NCBI RefSeq assembly: GCF_005281345.1
Contig: NZ_SZXJ01000095.1
Location: 62,001 to 126,000, forward strand
Direction of reading: 5' to 3'
DNA from: Citrobacter sp. wls619
GTDB taxonomy: Bacteria > Pseudomonadota > Gammaproteobacteria > Enterobacterales > Enterobacteriaceae
Length of the DNA stretch: 64,000 bases
Position 1 is the first letter of the stretch. Every line of letters starts with the position of its first letter. Of the stretch, positions 1-14,438 are shown in pieces. Position numbers and translations under genes: made by a program. The notes beneath the pieces are model-generated. The model was given only the letters and a program-made list of their open reading frames with translations, was not told where the DNA came from and ran no database searches.

Positions 1-637
1 AGTCGACCTCATCCACCAACGCATAGTGCAGTTTACGCTGAACGCGCTCTTCCGGGCTAAACGCCATGTTGTCGCGTAGGTAGTCAAAGCCGTATTCGTT
101 GTTGGTACCGTAAGTGATGTCAGCATTGTAAGCTTCACGCTTGGCCGGTGCCGGCAGACCTGACATGTTGATACCTACGGTCATACCGAGGAACTCAAAC
201 AGCGGGCGGTTATTTTCGGCGTCACGCTGAGCCAGATAGTCGTTCACGGTAACGACGTGTACACCTTTCCCGCTTAATGCGTTCAGGTAAGCCGGCAACG
301 TTGCGGTCAGTGTTTTACCTTCACCGGTACGCATTTCTGCGATACAGCGATCGTTGAGGACCATACCGCCCAGCAACTGTACGTCAAAGTGACGCATACC
401 GAACACACGCTTACTGGCTTCACGGACGACCGCAAATGCTTCCGGGATCAGGCTTTCAACGCTGGCACCTTTTTCCAGACGCGCGCGGAATTCCGCGGTC
501 TTCGCTTTCAGCTCATCATCGGAGAGTTTTTCCATCTCCGGTTCCATCGCGTTAATGACGTTGACCACTTTGCGCATACGACGCAGCGTACGCTCGTTAC
601 GGCTACCGAATACTTTCGTTAATAATTTGATTAGCAT
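1..637 (-). CDS. secA: Preprotein translocase ATPase SecA (5' part, runs off window)
   Basis: The first 212 residues of SecA, the motor ATPase that drives unfolded preproteins through SecYEG. The N-terminus begins [20 protein letters not shown], and the nucleotide-binding Walker A stretch MRTGEGKT lies near residue 105, within nucleotide-binding domain 1; the helicase-like second domain, the C-terminal linker and the zinc site are beyond position 1. The ATG start at 637 has a weak GAG Shine-Dalgarno about 9 bases upstream. secM ends 60 bases upstream on the same strand, the known secM-secA arrangement in which ribosome stalling on secM exposes the secA ribosome binding site. Nothing in the visible part looks damaged. 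Confidence 0.98.
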   Translation of the reverse strand, partial: MLIKLLTKVFGSRNERTLRRMRKVVNVINAMEPEMEKLSDDELKAKTAEFRARLEKGASVESLIPEAFAVVREASKRVFGMRHFDVQLLGGMVLNDRCIAEMRTGEGKTLTATLPAYLNALSGKGVHVVTVNDYLAQRDAENNRPLFEFLGMTVGINMSGLPAPAKREAYNADITYGTNNEYGFDYLRDNMAFSPEERVQRKLHYALVDEVD

Positions 638-697
638 AATAGAATCTCAAACGCCCCGCGGTGCGGAGTCAAAAATTATAAGTTGGAAGGTTCTTTT

Positions 698-1204
698 TTA
701 GCTGAGGCGTTGAGGGCCAGCGCGGATCCCCTGCTGCTGGCTGATCCAGACAGGAACACTAAACGCGGCCTGAGAAGTGAAATGGGCATATGTCACGCGA
801 CTTACTGTCGCCGGCGGTCTGCCTTCCTGCGTCAGCATCGCGCTGAGCGTATTCAGTAAAGCAAGATGATGCGCCTGGATTGGCAAAGGTTCTTCGGCAA
901 CGGGCAGTGCCTGAGGAGCCATTGCAAAGGAAAGATGACGTATAACCGTACGAATGGCATGTTGATGCCAATAATCAACAGTAAAATTCGGGCGACGGTT
1001 AGTGGCTTCCAGCAAAGCAAGCTGGTTAAAGTTAACTTTGGCGCCTTGATCGTGATTGCTGGCGGTCGCCTTCGCGGGGGTATTCGGTTCAGCAGCATTC
1101 CCGATCGCGGGCAGGCCAAAACTCGCCGCGACCATCCCTAATAAGAGATGCGGCCAGAAGTACCGTCTGCCTAACTGTCGCCAGCGCGTCAGTATTCCAC
1201 TCAC
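698..1204 (-). CDS. secM: SecM, secretion monitor with C-terminal translation arrest peptide
   Basis: A 168-residue secreted regulator that stalls its own ribosome when export is slow and so raises secA translation. I chose the GTG at 1204 because AGGTGG lies 7 bases upstream and the product then begins [10 protein letters not shown] like E. coli SecM; longer in-frame starts have no such site. A signal peptide spans about residues 1-37 (hydrophobic [20 protein letters not shown], cleavage probably after GNA). The arrest motif at 713-763 reads [17 protein letters not shown]. Compared with E. coli FSTPVWISQAQGIRAGP, two spacer residues differ, while Phe, Trp-Ile and Gly-Ile-Arg-Ala-Gly-Pro, which are the residues needed for stalling, are kept. 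Four residues follow the arrest proline. Confidence 0.95.
   Translation of the reverse strand: MSGILTRWRQLGRRYFWPHLLLGMVAASFGLPAIGNAAEPNTPAKATASNHDQGAKVNFNQLALLEATNRRPNFTVDYWHQHAIRTVIRHLSFAMAPQALPVAEEPLPIQAHHLALLNTLSAMLTQEGRPPATVSRVTYAHFTSQAAFSVPVWISQQQGIRAGPQRLS
713..763 (-). promoter_or_regulatory. SecM ribosome arrest motif coding segment
   Basis: Encodes the 17-residue stall sequence F-x4-WI-x4-GIRAGP at the end of secM. In E. coli the stalled ribosome keeps a hairpin in the secM-secA spacer open. Spacer 638-697 is GC-rich near 650-667 and could form the equivalent hairpin, but I did not fold it. Confidence 0.85.
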
Positions 1205-1267
1205 GTTAGTGCCACCTGATCTACCCTGCATTTGGGGTTTTAAATTCAAAACGATTTTTGCGCACAA

Positions 1268-1295
1268 ATCTTATCATTAAAGCGTGCACTCCACA
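1268..1295 (-). promoter_or_regulatory. Candidate secM-secA promoter
   Basis: On the minus strand a TGTGGA (1290-1295) and TAAGAT (1268-1273) pair is spaced by 16 bases, 64 bases before the secM GTG. It is only a sequence match; the -35 box is weak. Confidence 0.35.
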
Positions 1296-1412
1296 GCAGT
1301 AATGACAGCAAGTCGCGGTTAAATATGCTTAAGAAAGCAGCGATCGCGCTGTATTTTAATCTGACAGCGGGGAAAAAGTCGCATCGGAAAAGACGGTGAG
1401 CTATCGGAGGAT

Positions 1413-1464
1413 AAAAAAAACGACTGGCTCACCTGGCCGGAGAGAGTGCCAGATTTACCAGTCG
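1413..1464 (-). terminator. Nested rho-independent terminator after lpxC
   Basis: On the minus strand, CGACTGG (1458-1464) pairs with CCAGTCG (1421-1427), enclosing a second hairpin CTGGC/GCCAG, and eight T follow (1413-1420). It lies 24 bases after the lpxC stop, so it closes the lpxC transcript before secM-secA begins. A smaller ACGACA/TGTCGT hairpin (1472-1488) overlaps the lpxC stop. Confidence 0.85.
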
Positions 1465-1487
1465 AATTTATACGACAGTTTGTGTCG

Positions 1488-2426
<939 letters not shown>

Positions 2427-2462
2427 CTATCCAACCGAAGTGTACTATACATTCGGTGGGCC

Positions 2463-2491
2463 AGTTTAGCACAAAGAGCCACAATTCCCAA
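2463..2491 (-). promoter_or_regulatory. Candidate lpxC promoter
   Basis: Minus-strand TTGGGA (2486-2491) and TAAACT (2463-2468) are separated by exactly 17 bases in the ftsZ-lpxC spacer. A second possible -10, TATAGT (2444-2449), lies closer to the gene. Not experimentally supported here. Confidence 0.5.
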
Positions 2492-2505
2492 ATTCCAGCT
2501 AATTC

Positions 2506-3657
2506 TTAATCAGCTTGCTTACGCAGGAATGCAGGGATATCCAGATAATCCGGTTCTTTAGTGGTCTGCGGCGTATTGTCGTTAACCACCTTCGCTACCG
2601 GCTTCTGCTCTTGCGTCAACGGCGCCATACCGTGCTGCTGGTAACGATCCATTACCGGCTGCTGAACCTGCTTGTTGGTCACCAGAGTGATTTCAGGACG
2701 CTTGTCCATACCAATTCCAGTGGCAACAACGGTAACGCGCAGTTCGTCGTTCATATCCGGGTCCAGAGAAGTACCGATAACCACAGTCGCGTTATCCGAT
2801 GCAAATGCACGGATCGTGTTACCTACGGTTTCGAACTCATCCAGCCTCAGGTCGAAGCCCGCCGTGATGTTGACCAACACGCCACGCGCGCCAGACAGAT
2901 CGATATCTTCCAGCAGAGGAGAAGATATAGCCATTTCAGCCGCTTCTTCAGCGCGATCTTCACCGCTTGCCACGCCAGAACCCATCATCGCATAGCCCAT
3001 TTCGGACATGACGGTGCGCACGTCGGCAAAGTCGACGTTCATCAGGCCCGGACGGGTGATCAGTTCAGCGATACCCTGGACTGCGCCTTTCAGTACGTCG
3101 TTCGCTGCGCCAAATGCATCCAGCAGAGAGATACCGCGACCCAGCACTTTCAGCAGTTTGTCGTTCGGGATAGTGATCAGAGAGTCCACATGTTTGGACA
3201 GCTCGGTGATACCCTGCTCCGCAAATGCCATACGCTTTTTGCCTTCAAAATTGAAAGGCTTAGTCACGACAGCAACGGTCAGAATACCTAAATCTTTTGC
3301 CACTTCAGCAACCACTGGCGCTGCACCGGTCCCGGTACCGCCGCCCATGCCAGCTGCGATAAACACCATGTCTGCGCCGTCAAGCGCTGCACGCAGAGCT
3401 TCACGGTCTTCGTCTGCCGCATTGCGACCGACTTCCGGGTTTGCACCCGCGCCCAGACCCTTGGTGATGCCGCTACCAATCTGAATGGTCTGTCCAACCG
3501 CCGTTTTGCGCAACGCCTGAGCGTCGGTATTCACCGCGAAGAATTCAACACCTTCGATGCGCTCGCGCACCATGTGTTCAACGGCATTACCGCCGCCGCC
3601 GCCGACGCCGATGACTTTAATCACCGCGTCATTGGTCAGTTCCATAGGTTCAAACAT
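2506..3657 (-). CDS. ftsZ: Cell division GTPase FtsZ
   Basis: Tubulin-like GTPase of 383 residues that forms the Z ring at midcell. The tubulin signature GGGTGTGA is near residues 105-112, and the C-terminal peptide [15 protein letters not shown], which binds FtsA, ZipA and MinC, is intact after a glutamine-rich linker (about 317-368). ATG start at 3657, last gene of the dcw cluster. The spacer to ftsA is 185 bases, longer than I recall for E. coli, because an ERIC repeat sits in it. That places a stable hairpin in the ftsA-ftsZ message upstream of the ftsZ ribosome binding site. Confidence 0.99.
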   Translation of the reverse strand: MFEPMELTNDAVIKVIGVGGGGGNAVEHMVRERIEGVEFFAVNTDAQALRKTAVGQTIQIGSGITKGLGAGANPEVGRNAADEDREALRAALDGADMVFIAAGMGGGTGTGAAPVVAEVAKDLGILTVAVVTKPFNFEGKKRMAFAEQGITELSKHVDSLITIPNDKLLKVLGRGISLLDAFGAANDVLKGAVQGIAELITRPGLMNVDFADVRTVMSEMGYAMMGSGVASGEDRAEEAAEMAISSPLLEDIDLSGARGVLVNITAGFDLRLDEFETVGNTIRAFASDNATVVIGTSLDPDMNDELRVTVVATGIGMDKRPEITLVTNKQVQQPVMDRYQQHGMAPLTQEQKPVAKVVNDNTPQTTKEPDYLDIPAFLRKQAD

Positions 3658-3674
3658 AGTTTCTCTCTCCGTTT

Positions 3675-3797
3675 TACACTTTATCCTTCAAGCCGCCTCT
3701 TTGTTGGCTGCCTTCACTCACTCCCGTCACATAGTAAACTATGCTCCAGGAGATTCGCTAAGTTGCCGTCGCGATGCAACTTGAATGACGTTGTGTA
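3675..3797 (+). repeat. ERIC element in the ftsA-ftsZ spacer
   Basis: A 123-base imperfect palindrome with terminal TACAC/GTGTA, inner TTCAAG/CTTGAA and a central CATAG-taaa-CTATG hairpin. Its TTGGCTGCC, CTCACTCCCGTCAC and GCTCCAGGAGATTC blocks align with the copies at 33657-33783 and 33864-33990 and with the ERIC core (about 127 bp). It lies wholly within the transcribed spacer of the dcw cluster. Confidence 0.85.
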
Positions 3798-3842
3798 TGT
3801 GCCTGTCGCCTGAGGCCGTAATTATTGCCGGCCTCATAAAAA

Positions 3843-5105
3843 TTAAAACTCTTTTCGCAGCCAACTATTGAGTCGTTTAATCCACGAGCCAACGGATGCC
3901 GTTACACGTTTTTCAACTTCAGCTTCACCACTTAAATGGGATTCTTTCCCGTAATGAAGCAACCCCACTGCCGTTGAATAATACGGCTCCTGGGCATAAT
4001 CTGTCAGACCGGTGATATTGAGCGGCGCACCAATACGCACCTGCGTATGGAACACGCGCTGAGCGCAGGCCGCAAGACCTTCAATTTGCGCAGCACCACC
4101 GGTTAACACAATCCCCGCCGCCAGATGATGTTTCACACCCTGCTGGCGAAGTTGTTCCTGTAATTGCAAAATTTCTTCGTTGACCAGGTTAAGCAGCTCG
4201 GTATAACGCGGCTCAATGACCTCAGCCAAAGTCTGACGTTGCAGACTGCGTGGCGGACGACCACCGACGCTTGGCACTTCAACGCTCTCATCTTTACCAA
4301 CAATAGAACCCAGCGCACAACCATGACGAACTTTAATGGCTTCCGCATCGCTCGGCGGCGTACCAAAGGCATACGCGATGTCGCTGGTGACCACATTCCC
4401 TGCATAAGGGATTACTTTGGTGTGGCGCAACGCCCCGCCAGTATAAACGGCGATGTCCATTGTACCACCACCAATATCGACCACGCAGACACCCAGCTCA
4501 CGTTCGTCTTCCGTTAGCACGGAATAACTGGCTGCCAACCCGGCAAATATCAGTTGGTCAACTTTCAGGCCACAGCGTTCAACGGCTTTGACGATATTCT
4601 TCGCCATGTCGTTGTGGCAGGTAATCAGATGTACTTTTGCCTGCATACGCACGCCGGAAAGACCGACCGGATTTTTAATGCCTTCCTGGTAGTCAATGGC
4701 GTATTCCTGTGGAATAACGTGCAGTACACGATGCTCATCGCGCACGCGTACGGATTTTGCCGTATGCACAACATTTTCCACATCTTCCTGGGTCACTTCC
4801 TCTTCGGAAATGGGCACCATACCAATTTCATTCTGACAGCTAATATGTTTACCTGAAAGCGCCAGATACACTGAGGAAATCTGGCAATCTGCCATCAGTT
4901 CAGCCTGGTCAATGGCGCGCTGTACGCATTTCACCACTGACTCAAGGTCATTCACCCCGCCTTTATCCATACCTCGCGATGGGCAACTGCCCACGCCAAT
5001 GATATTGACCATACCGTCGGGCAGAACTTCCCCTACTAAAGCGGCTACCTTCGCGGTGCCAATCTCCAGTCCAACTACCAGTTTTCTGTCCGTCGCCTTG
5101 ATCAT
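3843..5105 (-). CDS. ftsA: Cell division protein FtsA
   Basis: Actin-fold ATPase of 420 residues that tethers FtsZ filaments to the inner membrane and recruits later divisome proteins. Actin-type phosphate loops are visible as [16 protein letters not shown] near the N-terminus and [14 protein letters not shown] near residue 205; adenosine-contacting [11 protein letters not shown] is near residue 335. The last 15 residues, [15 protein letters not shown], are the amphipathic membrane-targeting helix. The start overlaps the ftsQ stop by four bases (ATGA), so translation is probably coupled. Confidence 0.99.
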   Translation of the reverse strand: MIKATDRKLVVGLEIGTAKVAALVGEVLPDGMVNIIGVGSCPSRGMDKGGVNDLESVVKCVQRAIDQAELMADCQISSVYLALSGKHISCQNEIGMVPISEEEVTQEDVENVVHTAKSVRVRDEHRVLHVIPQEYAIDYQEGIKNPVGLSGVRMQAKVHLITCHNDMAKNIVKAVERCGLKVDQLIFAGLAASYSVLTEDERELGVCVVDIGGGTMDIAVYTGGALRHTKVIPYAGNVVTSDIAYAFGTPPSDAEAIKVRHGCALGSIVGKDESVEVPSVGGRPPRSLQRQTLAEVIEPRYTELLNLVNEEILQLQEQLRQQGVKHHLAAGIVLTGGAAQIEGLAACAQRVFHTQVRIGAPLNITGLTDYAQEPYYSTAVGLLHYGKESHLSGEAEVEKRVTASVGSWIKRLNSWLRKEF

Positions 5106-5935
5106 TGTTGTTCTGCCTGTGCCTGATTCTGTTGCTGATTAGATTCCTCAGGAGGCAAGGGAACCCAGCCTACTGCTGCTCCTGAGTCATAACGCAAATC
5201 AACGTAGCTAATCCGTTTGCCATCGGTTTGCGCCTGCTGCTGTAAAACCGGGTAGAGTTCCACAAAGCGAGCCAAACGTTTTATCGTATCGCCCCTGCCC
5301 AGATTCAGCTTAATATCGTTATTAAGCGTTAACTGCCAGGAACGACGAGCGGTCATCGCCGCTTCCTTCAGGGTGAATCTATCCTTAGCCAGCACCTGCC
5401 CCATATCGCGGAACCCTTGCAACACTTCACTCGCGCTGCCTTCCGGGCCATACAACATAGGTAATACCTGCTTGTTAGCCCGACCGGTTGGAATGCTGAA
5501 CGTATTTCCATCAGCATCCACCATATGTTGGTCATTCCAACGCGCTATCGGCACATATTCAACCAGATGAATCTTCAATTCATCAGGCCACTGCTTTCTG
5601 ACGCTCGCCTGCTTAATCCAGGGGAGGCGTTCAATCTGACTTTGGATGATGTTTACATCCTGGGTCATAAAGGTTCCCGGTGCGCCAAGCGCCAGAATGG
5701 ACTGACGAATATCGTCATTGCGCGTGTAGTGTCGCTCACCGGTCAATACCAGCTTCGACAATGGCAAACGCTGCGCATCTTCCATCCATCCCAACACGAC
5801 CCAGCCGCTCACAAACACGGTGCACAGCACTGTCAGCAGAAACAAAATTCCTGCAAGACGCGTTCCATTATTGCGGCGTGAGGAGGCTACCTCTTCTTCA
5901 TCACCGTTTCGCGTGTTCAGCGCAGCCTGCGACAT
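5102..5935 (-). CDS. ftsQ: Cell division protein FtsQ
   Basis: Bitopic inner-membrane protein of 277 residues which links FtsB-FtsL to FtsK and upstream divisome parts. A cytoplasmic tail is followed by one membrane segment at about residues 26-49 ([20 protein letters not shown]), then the POTRA domain (about 58-126, starting at the [14 protein letters not shown] region) and the beta domain. The C-terminus is rich in Gln. Starts one base after the ddlB stop and overlaps ftsA by four bases. Confidence 0.98.
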   Translation of the reverse strand: MSQAALNTRNGDEEEVASSRRNNGTRLAGILFLLTVLCTVFVSGWVVLGWMEDAQRLPLSKLVLTGERHYTRNDDIRQSILALGAPGTFMTQDVNIIQSQIERLPWIKQASVRKQWPDELKIHLVEYVPIARWNDQHMVDADGNTFSIPTGRANKQVLPMLYGPEGSASEVLQGFRDMGQVLAKDRFTLKEAAMTARRSWQLTLNNDIKLNLGRGDTIKRLARFVELYPVLQQQAQTDGKRISYVDLRYDSGAAVGWVPLPPEESNQQQNQAQAEQQ

Positions 5936-5936
5936 A

Positions 5937-8325
<2,389 letters not shown>

Positions 8326-8376
8326 TCTTTAGCCATTAACTTCTCAGTTCATGCGATGCAAAAGGCATCACCACAA

Positions 8377-9444
8377 TTACACCCGGGCAGCCCGGCTCAC
8401 TTCAGTTGCAACCCGCTCAGTGGCATCCGGTATGGATGCGGCGCGAGCACGCTCTGCCATGGTTAATAAAGTTTCTCGTGACCACCCGGACAGGGTGCTG
8501 ACGACGGCATCCACAGTAAACTGCGGCTGCTCAAGAATTTTGGCTGCGCCCGCTTTCTCCAGCGGCAACGCATTCCAGTACTGTTGTCTGTCTTTATGTT
8601 GAAACGGCACGAACAGCGCGGGTAAACCTGCGGCAGCAATCTCGCTCACCGTCAGTGCGCCTGAACGACAGACCACAACATCCGCCCACGCGTAAGCTGC
8701 TGCCATATCATCAATAAATTCAGTGACCTTATGCTGTGGTTGCCCCGCGTCTGCATAAGCCTGTTCCACAGTTTGCTGTGCGCCTTTGCCACTCTGATGC
8801 CAGATAGTCACCGCGTCGCCAAGCTTTGCGGCAACCTGCGGCATCGTCTGGTTCAATACGCGCGCGCCCTGCGAACCACCGACAACCAGCACGCGCACCG
8901 GACCTTCGCGCCCAGCCAGACGTTCTTCGGGTAACGGCAGTGCAAGGACATCAGTACGCACTGGATTCCCCACCACTTCCGCATTCGGGAAAGCGCCGGG
9001 GAAGGCCTGCATCACCTTCGTCGCGATCTTCGCCAGCCATTTGTTGGTTAACCCTGCAATGCCGTTCTGCTCATGCAGCACGACCGGAATACCTAACGAC
9101 CAGGCCGCCAGGCCGCCAGGACCAGATACATAACCGCCCATGCCCAGTACCACATCGGGCTTAAACTGCTTCATGATGGCGCGCGCCTGACGCCAGGCAT
9201 TAAAAATACGGACAGGTGCCGCCAGCAACGCGTTGAGGCCCTTTCCGCGCAAACCGGAGATGCGAATAAAATCAATGTCAATGCCGTGCTTCGGCACTAA
9301 GTCCGCTTCCATACGATCGGCGGTGCCCAGCCAACGAACCTGCCAGCCCTGGGCCATTAAATGGTGCGCAACCGCTAGCCCCGGGAAGACATGTCCACCG
9401 GTACCGCCAGCCATCACCATTAACCGCTTCGGTTGCCCACTCAT
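8377..9444 (-). CDS. murG: MurG, lipid II-forming GlcNAc transferase
   Basis: Peripheral inner-membrane GT-B glycosyltransferase of 355 residues which adds GlcNAc to lipid I to give lipid II. The first glycine loop [14 protein letters not shown] (about residues 13-26), the second [11 protein letters not shown] near 103 and the donor-site [11 protein letters not shown] near 190 are all present. Starts in a four-base ATGA overlap with ftsW. Confidence 0.99.
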   Translation of the reverse strand: MSGQPKRLMVMAGGTGGHVFPGLAVAHHLMAQGWQVRWLGTADRMEADLVPKHGIDIDFIRISGLRGKGLNALLAAPVRIFNAWRQARAIMKQFKPDVVLGMGGYVSGPGGLAAWSLGIPVVLHEQNGIAGLTNKWLAKIATKVMQAFPGAFPNAEVVGNPVRTDVLALPLPEERLAGREGPVRVLVVGGSQGARVLNQTMPQVAAKLGDAVTIWHQSGKGAQQTVEQAYADAGQPQHKVTEFIDDMAAAYAWADVVVCRSGALTVSEIAAAGLPALFVPFQHKDRQQYWNALPLEKAGAAKILEQPQFTVDAVVSTLSGWSRETLLTMAERARAASIPDATERVATEVSRAARV

Positions 9445-10685
9445 CGTGCACCTCGTGTAAACGCCTGGGCTTTTTCCAGACGCGTTTCATAATCAATACG
9501 TAACAAAAACATGATGGCTGTCGACATGATCAACAAACTGGAACCACCATAACTAATAAGCGGCAACGTCAGACCTTTAGTTGGCAGCATACCCGCCGCC
9601 GCGCCGACGTTTACCAGCGCCTGGAAGCTAAACCAAATCCCGATGGAGCAGGCTAAGAAACCTGAAAAACGGTGGTCAATTTCCAGCGCCTTACGACCGA
9701 TCGACATCGCACGAAAAGCGACGAAGAATACCATTAAAAGAGCGAGTACCACACCGATATAACCCAGCTCCTCCCCAATAATGGCGAAGATAAAGTCGGT
9801 GTGCGCTTCCGGCAAATACTCCAGTTTTTGGACTGAATTACCTAACCCTTGCCCCCAAACCTCACCGCGACCAAAAGCCATCAGCGACTGTGTCAGCTGA
9901 TAGCCGCTGCCAAACGGATCTTCCCAGGGATTCCAGAACGAGGTTACACGGCGAATACGATACGGTTCGGCGAGGATCAGCAGCACGACTGCGGAAATCC
10001 CCATCCCGATGATGGCGATGAATTGCCACAATTTGGCGCCAGCCAAAAACAGCATCGCCAGCGTCGTGACGAACAGCACGACCACCGTACCCAGGTCAGG
10101 CTGCGCCAGCAGCAACACGGCCAGGACCAGAATCACGCCCATCGGTTTTAAGAAGCCGCGCAGGTTGTTACGCACCTCATCTACCTTACGTACCAGATAG
10201 TTGGCGAGATAACAGAACAACGACAGCTTGGTAAACTCCGCAGGCTGAATACGCAGTGGTCCCAGCGCAATCCAGCGCGATGCCCCGTTAACGGAGCTAC
10301 CCACCACCAGCACGATCAGCAACATGATGATCGAGGCTATCAGCATCGTGGTACTGTATTTTTGCCAGAACTCCATCGGCAGACGCAGCGTGACCATCGC
10401 CAGACAGAACGCCAGGAAGATATACAGCGCATCACGTTTGGCGAACAGGAACGGATCGCCCGCCAGACGTTGCCCTACCGGCATTGACGCCGATGTCACC
10501 ATCACAAAACCAATCGCTGCCAGACCAAAAGTCAGCCACAGCAGCATGCGGTCATACATGATCAGGCTGTCCGCGTCTTTATCACGCGAAGCCATCACCC
10601 AGCCTTTAAGTGCCGCAAAGATCCACGCCAGGATTCCGAGTCCCGGTACGCGCGGCAGTTTCAGACGAGGGAGAGATAATCGCAT
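9441..10685 (-). CDS. ftsW: FtsW, septal peptidoglycan polymerase (SEDS family)
   Basis: Polytopic membrane protein of 414 residues with about ten hydrophobic segments, forming with FtsI the septal peptidoglycan synthase. Diagnostic SEDS stretches seen are [29 protein letters not shown] and the C-terminal [13 protein letters not shown] use the ATG at 10685, which shares its first base with the murD stop (TGATG); one codon upstream is a TTG that is less likely and would give one residue more than in E. coli. Confidence 0.98.
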   Translation of the reverse strand: MRLSLPRLKLPRVPGLGILAWIFAALKGWVMASRDKDADSLIMYDRMLLWLTFGLAAIGFVMVTSASMPVGQRLAGDPFLFAKRDALYIFLAFCLAMVTLRLPMEFWQKYSTTMLIASIIMLLIVLVVGSSVNGASRWIALGPLRIQPAEFTKLSLFCYLANYLVRKVDEVRNNLRGFLKPMGVILVLAVLLLAQPDLGTVVVLFVTTLAMLFLAGAKLWQFIAIIGMGISAVVLLILAEPYRIRRVTSFWNPWEDPFGSGYQLTQSLMAFGRGEVWGQGLGNSVQKLEYLPEAHTDFIFAIIGEELGYIGVVLALLMVFFVAFRAMSIGRKALEIDHRFSGFLACSIGIWFSFQALVNVGAAAGMLPTKGLTLPLISYGGSSLLIMSTAIMFLLRIDYETRLEKAQAFTRGAR

Positions 10686-12001
10686 CAACCCAACTCCTTC
10701 GCCAGATGGGTAAAGACATCGCCACGTTGCTCAAAGTTTTTAAACTGGTCGAGGCTGGCGCAAGCCGGCGACAGCAGCACCATATCACCCGACTTCACAC
10801 GCGGCGCGAGCAGGCGCATCGCCTGCTCCATGGTTTCCGTTTGTTCCGCCACTTCCGGTCGCAACGCGGCAAGCTGCGCGCCATCGCGACCAAAACAGTA
10901 CAGACGAATACGATCGCCGTTCAGGTAACGACTTAGCGGGGAAAAATCGGCTGATTTCCCATCGCCGCCCAACAGCAGGTGCAGAGTGCCATCAACGTGC
11001 AGGCCATTCAGCGCCGCTTCGGTACTGCCCACGTTGGTCGCTTTTGAATCGTTAATCCAACGCACACCGTTATGATTCAGTACCAGTTGGAAACGATGCG
11101 CCAGGCCGGTAAAGGTGGTCAGCGCTTTCAGGCTCGACGCCCGCGGCAGACCCGCAGCATCCGCCAGCGCCAGCGCTGCCAGGGCGTTGGTATAGTTATG
11201 CTGGCCGGTAAGCGTCATCTCTTTCACGTTCAGAACTTTTTCACCCTTCACCCGCAACCAGGTTTCGCCCTGCTGACGATTAAGGTGATAGTCCCCCATG
11301 TTGACACCAAAGCTCACGCAACGCTCATCGGCACCACGAACCGGCATGGTCAGCGCATCATCCGCATTGACCACGCAGACTTTCGCATTCTCGTAAACGC
11401 GCAGTTTGGCTGCACGGTACTGCTGCAGTCCAAACGGATAACGGTCCATATGATCTTCAGTGACGTTCAAAATGGTGGCGGCGACGGCCTGTAAGCTGGA
11501 GGTCGTTTCCAGTTGGAAGCTCGACAGTTCCAGAACATACAGCTCACGTTCGTCATCCAGCAGCATCAGCGCGGGCAGGCCGATATTACCGCCGACACCC
11601 ACGTTCACTCCGGCCGCTTTCGCCATCTCACCTACCAGCGTAGTCACAGTGCTTTTCCCGTTGGAACCGGTGATCGCAACGATCGGTGCCTGCGCTTCGC
11701 GACAAAACAGCTCAATGTCGCCAACAATTTCAATTCCCGCATCGGCGGCGGCGCTCAGCGAAGGATGCGCCAGGGCAATACCGGGGCTGGCGACGATGAG
11801 ATCGGCGGCCAGCAGCCAGTCATCATTCAGGCTGCCAACATGATGCTCAACCGCTTCCGGTAATTTGTCCAGACCCGGCGGCGTTGCGCGGGTATCCATG
11901 ACGCGCGGCGTGACGCCGCGTGCCAGGAAGAAATCCACGCAGGACAACCCGGTCAAACCCAGACCGATAATGACGACTTTTTTACCCTGGTAATCAGCCA
12001 T
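10685..12001 (-). CDS. murD: UDP-N-acetylmuramoyl-L-alanine--D-glutamate ligase
   Basis: Mur ligase of 438 residues adding D-glutamate, second step of stem peptide assembly. N-terminal Rossmann-like [24 protein letters not shown] loop [18 protein letters not shown] near residue 110, and C-terminal [15 protein letters not shown] are characteristic. Two bases separate its ATG (12001) from the mraY stop. Confidence 0.99.
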   Translation of the reverse strand: MADYQGKKVVIIGLGLTGLSCVDFFLARGVTPRVMDTRATPPGLDKLPEAVEHHVGSLNDDWLLAADLIVASPGIALAHPSLSAAADAGIEIVGDIELFCREAQAPIVAITGSNGKSTVTTLVGEMAKAAGVNVGVGGNIGLPALMLLDDERELYVLELSSFQLETTSSLQAVAATILNVTEDHMDRYPFGLQQYRAAKLRVYENAKVCVVNADDALTMPVRGADERCVSFGVNMGDYHLNRQQGETWLRVKGEKVLNVKEMTLTGQHNYTNALAALALADAAGLPRASSLKALTTFTGLAHRFQLVLNHNGVRWINDSKATNVGSTEAALNGLHVDGTLHLLLGGDGKSADFSPLSRYLNGDRIRLYCFGRDGAQLAALRPEVAEQTETMEQAMRLLAPRVKSGDMVLLSPACASLDQFKNFEQRGDVFTHLAKELG

Positions 12002-12003
12002 GA

Positions 12004-13086
12004 TTAACGTACCTTCAGCGTTGCCAGGCCAATCAGGACCAGCATCAGCGAAATAATCCAGAAACGCACAATCACGCGCGGTTCCGGCCAGCCTTTCAGT
12101 TCATAGTGATGGTGAATCGGTGCCATACGGAAGATGCGCTGTCCGCGCAGCTTAAAGGACCCCACCTGCAGAATGACCGACAGGGTTTCCACCACGAAGA
12201 CACCGCCCATGATCACCAGCAGGAACTCCTGACGCAGCAGTACGGCAATAATGCCCAGCGCGCCGCCCAGCGCCAGCGATCCGACGTCGCCCATAAAGAC
12301 CTGAGCCGGATAGGTGTTAAACCACAGGAAGCCTAAGCCCGCGCCGACAATCGCCGTACAGACGATCACCAGTTCGCCGGCATGGCGTAAATAAGGAATG
12401 TGCAGATAGTTGGCGAAGTTCATGTTACCGGTCGCCCAGGCCACCAGCGCAAAACCCGCAGCCACGAACACGGTCGGCATAATCGCCAGACCATCCAGGC
12501 CGTCGGTGAGGTTGACCGCGTTGCCAGTACCGACAATCACGAAGTACGCCAGCAGGATGTAGAACAGCCCCAGTTGCGGCATGACATCTTTAAAGAACGG
12601 CACCACCAGTTCAGTTGCCGGGGTGTCTTTTCCTGCCAGATACAGCGCAAAAGCCACGCCCAGCGCAATCACCGACATCCAGAAGTACTTCCAGCGCGCA
12701 ATCAGGCCCTTGGTGTCTTTGCGTACCACTTTACGGTAGTCATCGACAAAACCAATAATGCCGTAACCGACCAATACCACCAGCACGCACCAAACGTATG
12801 GGTTGGATGGGTAGGCCCACAGCAGTACGGAGATAACAATCGCGGTGAGGATCATAATCCCGCCCATGGTCGGCGTACCGCGTTTACTAAAGTGTGATTC
12901 CGGGCCGTCGTTACGCACGACCTGGCCAAATGACATTTTTTGCAAGCGGGCGATCATACGCGGGCCCATCCACAAAGAGATGAACAGCGCGGTCAGCAGG
13001 CTGACGATGGCGCGAAACGTCAGATAGGAAAAGACGTTGAAGCCGGAATAATATTTGACCAAATGTTCGGCCAGCCAAACTAACAT
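12004..13086 (-). CDS. mraY: Phospho-N-acetylmuramoyl-pentapeptide transferase
   Basis: Ten-segment inner-membrane enzyme of 360 residues that moves phospho-MurNAc-pentapeptide to undecaprenyl phosphate, making lipid I. The Asp-Asp of [17 protein letters not shown] (about 113-130) and the [13 protein letters not shown] loop (about 187-199) hold catalytic and Mg-binding residues, and the cytoplasmic [12 protein letters not shown] His motif is near 322. ATG lies inside the murF end (7-base overlap). Confidence 0.99.
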   Translation of the reverse strand: MLVWLAEHLVKYYSGFNVFSYLTFRAIVSLLTALFISLWMGPRMIARLQKMSFGQVVRNDGPESHFSKRGTPTMGGIMILTAIVISVLLWAYPSNPYVWCVLVVLVGYGIIGFVDDYRKVVRKDTKGLIARWKYFWMSVIALGVAFALYLAGKDTPATELVVPFFKDVMPQLGLFYILLAYFVIVGTGNAVNLTDGLDGLAIMPTVFVAAGFALVAWATGNMNFANYLHIPYLRHAGELVIVCTAIVGAGLGFLWFNTYPAQVFMGDVGSLALGGALGIIAVLLRQEFLLVIMGGVFVVETLSVILQVGSFKLRGQRIFRMAPIHHHYELKGWPEPRVIVRFWIISLMLVLIGLATLKVR

Positions 13087-14438
13087 GTTCCATTCTCCTG
13101 TAATGCGCGTACTACCTCTTCCATGGCGGCACTACGTGAACCCTTCACTAAAATCGTCATGATCTGATGTTCTGCAATCAGCGCCTTAAGATGCGCGGTC
13201 AGCGCGGTTTTATCCGCAAAATGCTCGCCAACGCCGCTGGCATGGCTAATTGCCTGACTCAGTTTCCCTGTACTCAGCACACGGTCGATACCTGCAGCCT
13301 TTGCAGCCTCACCTACCTGTACGTGGCAGGCTTCGCTTTCCGCGCCAAGCTCTGCCATATCGCCAACCACCAGCACGCGGTAGCCGGGCATTTCGGACAG
13401 CACCTGTACCGCTGCGGTCATTGAGCCGACGTTAGCGTTGTAGGAGTCGTCCAGCAGCAGCTGATTTTCTGCCAGTTGAACCGGGAACAGACGCCCCGGC
13501 ACCGCTTGCAGATCCTTCAGACCCGCTTTCACGGCCTCTGGCGTCGCGCCTACCGCCATAGAGAGCGCAGCCGCCGCCAGGGCGTTAGCAATGTTGTGAC
13601 GACCCGGCAGGGGCAGCAGAACATCAATGCTTCCGGTTGGCGTTTGCAGCGAAAACTCTGTGCCGTGTGAGGTCACATGAACGTTAGCCGCCGAAAAGTC
13701 GCTGTTAGCCGCATTCGGCGAGAAGCGCCAGACTTTGCGATCGCCGATGATGCTCTGCCAGTTCAACCAGTCGTTGTTGTCGGCATTCATAATGGCGACA
13801 CCGTTCGCTGACAGGCCGGTAAAAATCTCACCTTTTGCCTTCGCAACGCCAGCCAGAGAGCCGAAGCCTTCCAGATGCGCGGCGGCCAGGTTGTTCACCA
13901 GCGCCGCTTCCGGGCGCGTCAGGCCAACGGTCCAGGCGATTTCGCCCTGATGATTGGCGCCAAGCTCAATCACGGCATAGTCGTAATCGTTGTTTAACCG
14001 CAGCAGCGTCATCGGGACGCCGATGTCGTTATTCAGGTTGCCCGCGGTATACAGGGTGTTACCACACTGGCTCAGAATGGATGCCGTCATCTCTTTGACG
14101 GACGTTTTACCGGACGAGCCGGTAAGCGCCACCACGCGAGCAGGAACCTGAGCGCGAACCCACGCCGCCAGCTCGCCAAACGCCAGACGCGTATCGTTAA
14201 CGATCAACTGCGGCAGATCGGTGTCCAACAGACGGCTGACCAGCAGCGCGCCCGCGCCATTTTCTTTTGCCGTATCGGCAAAATCGTGGGCATCAAAGCG
14301 TTCACCTTTCAATGCGACAAATAAACAGCCAGGGGTGACTTTACGCGTATCGGTCGTGACCGCATCAAGGGTCAGATCGCCCCCTTTCAGTTCGCCGCCG
14401 AGGATTTCCGCCAGTTGGCTGAGCGTTACGCTAATCAT
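13080..14438 (-). CDS. murF: UDP-MurNAc-tripeptide--D-Ala-D-Ala ligase
   Basis: Mur ligase of 452 residues adding the D-Ala-D-Ala made by DdlB, completing UDP-MurNAc-pentapeptide. ATP loop [16 protein letters not shown] is near residue 105, followed by [11 protein letters not shown] and [15 protein letters not shown], and [15 protein letters not shown] in the C-terminal part. Four-base ATGA overlap with murE. Confidence 0.99.
   Translation of the reverse strand: MISVTLSQLAEILGGELKGGDLTLDAVTTDTRKVTPGCLFVALKGERFDAHDFADTAKENGAGALLVSRLLDTDLPQLIVNDTRLAFGELAAWVRAQVPARVVALTGSSGKTSVKEMTASILSQCGNTLYTAGNLNNDIGVPMTLLRLNNDYDYAVIELGANHQGEIAWTVGLTRPEAALVNNLAAAHLEGFGSLAGVAKAKGEIFTGLSANGVAIMNADNNDWLNWQSIIGDRKVWRFSPNAANSDFSAANVHVTSHGTEFSLQTPTGSIDVLLPLPGRHNIANALAAAALSMAVGATPEAVKAGLKDLQAVPGRLFPVQLAENQLLLDDSYNANVGSMTAAVQVLSEMPGYRVLVVGDMAELGAESEACHVQVGEAAKAAGIDRVLSTGKLSQAISHASGVGEHFADKTALTAHLKALIAEHQIMTILVKGSRSAAMEEVVRALQENGTC

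Noticed and set aside
2515-3291. 258-codon open frame opposite ftsZ
   Set aside because: Antisense shadow of a strongly biased essential gene, no recognisable protein, no ribosome site.
3675-3797. Idea that the repeats at 3.7, 33.7 and 33.9 kb are a new palindrome family
   Set aside because: Their core contains the sequences of the ERIC consensus (CCCCAGGAGC and GTGACTGGGGTGAGCG), so they are ERIC copies; only their locations are unusual.
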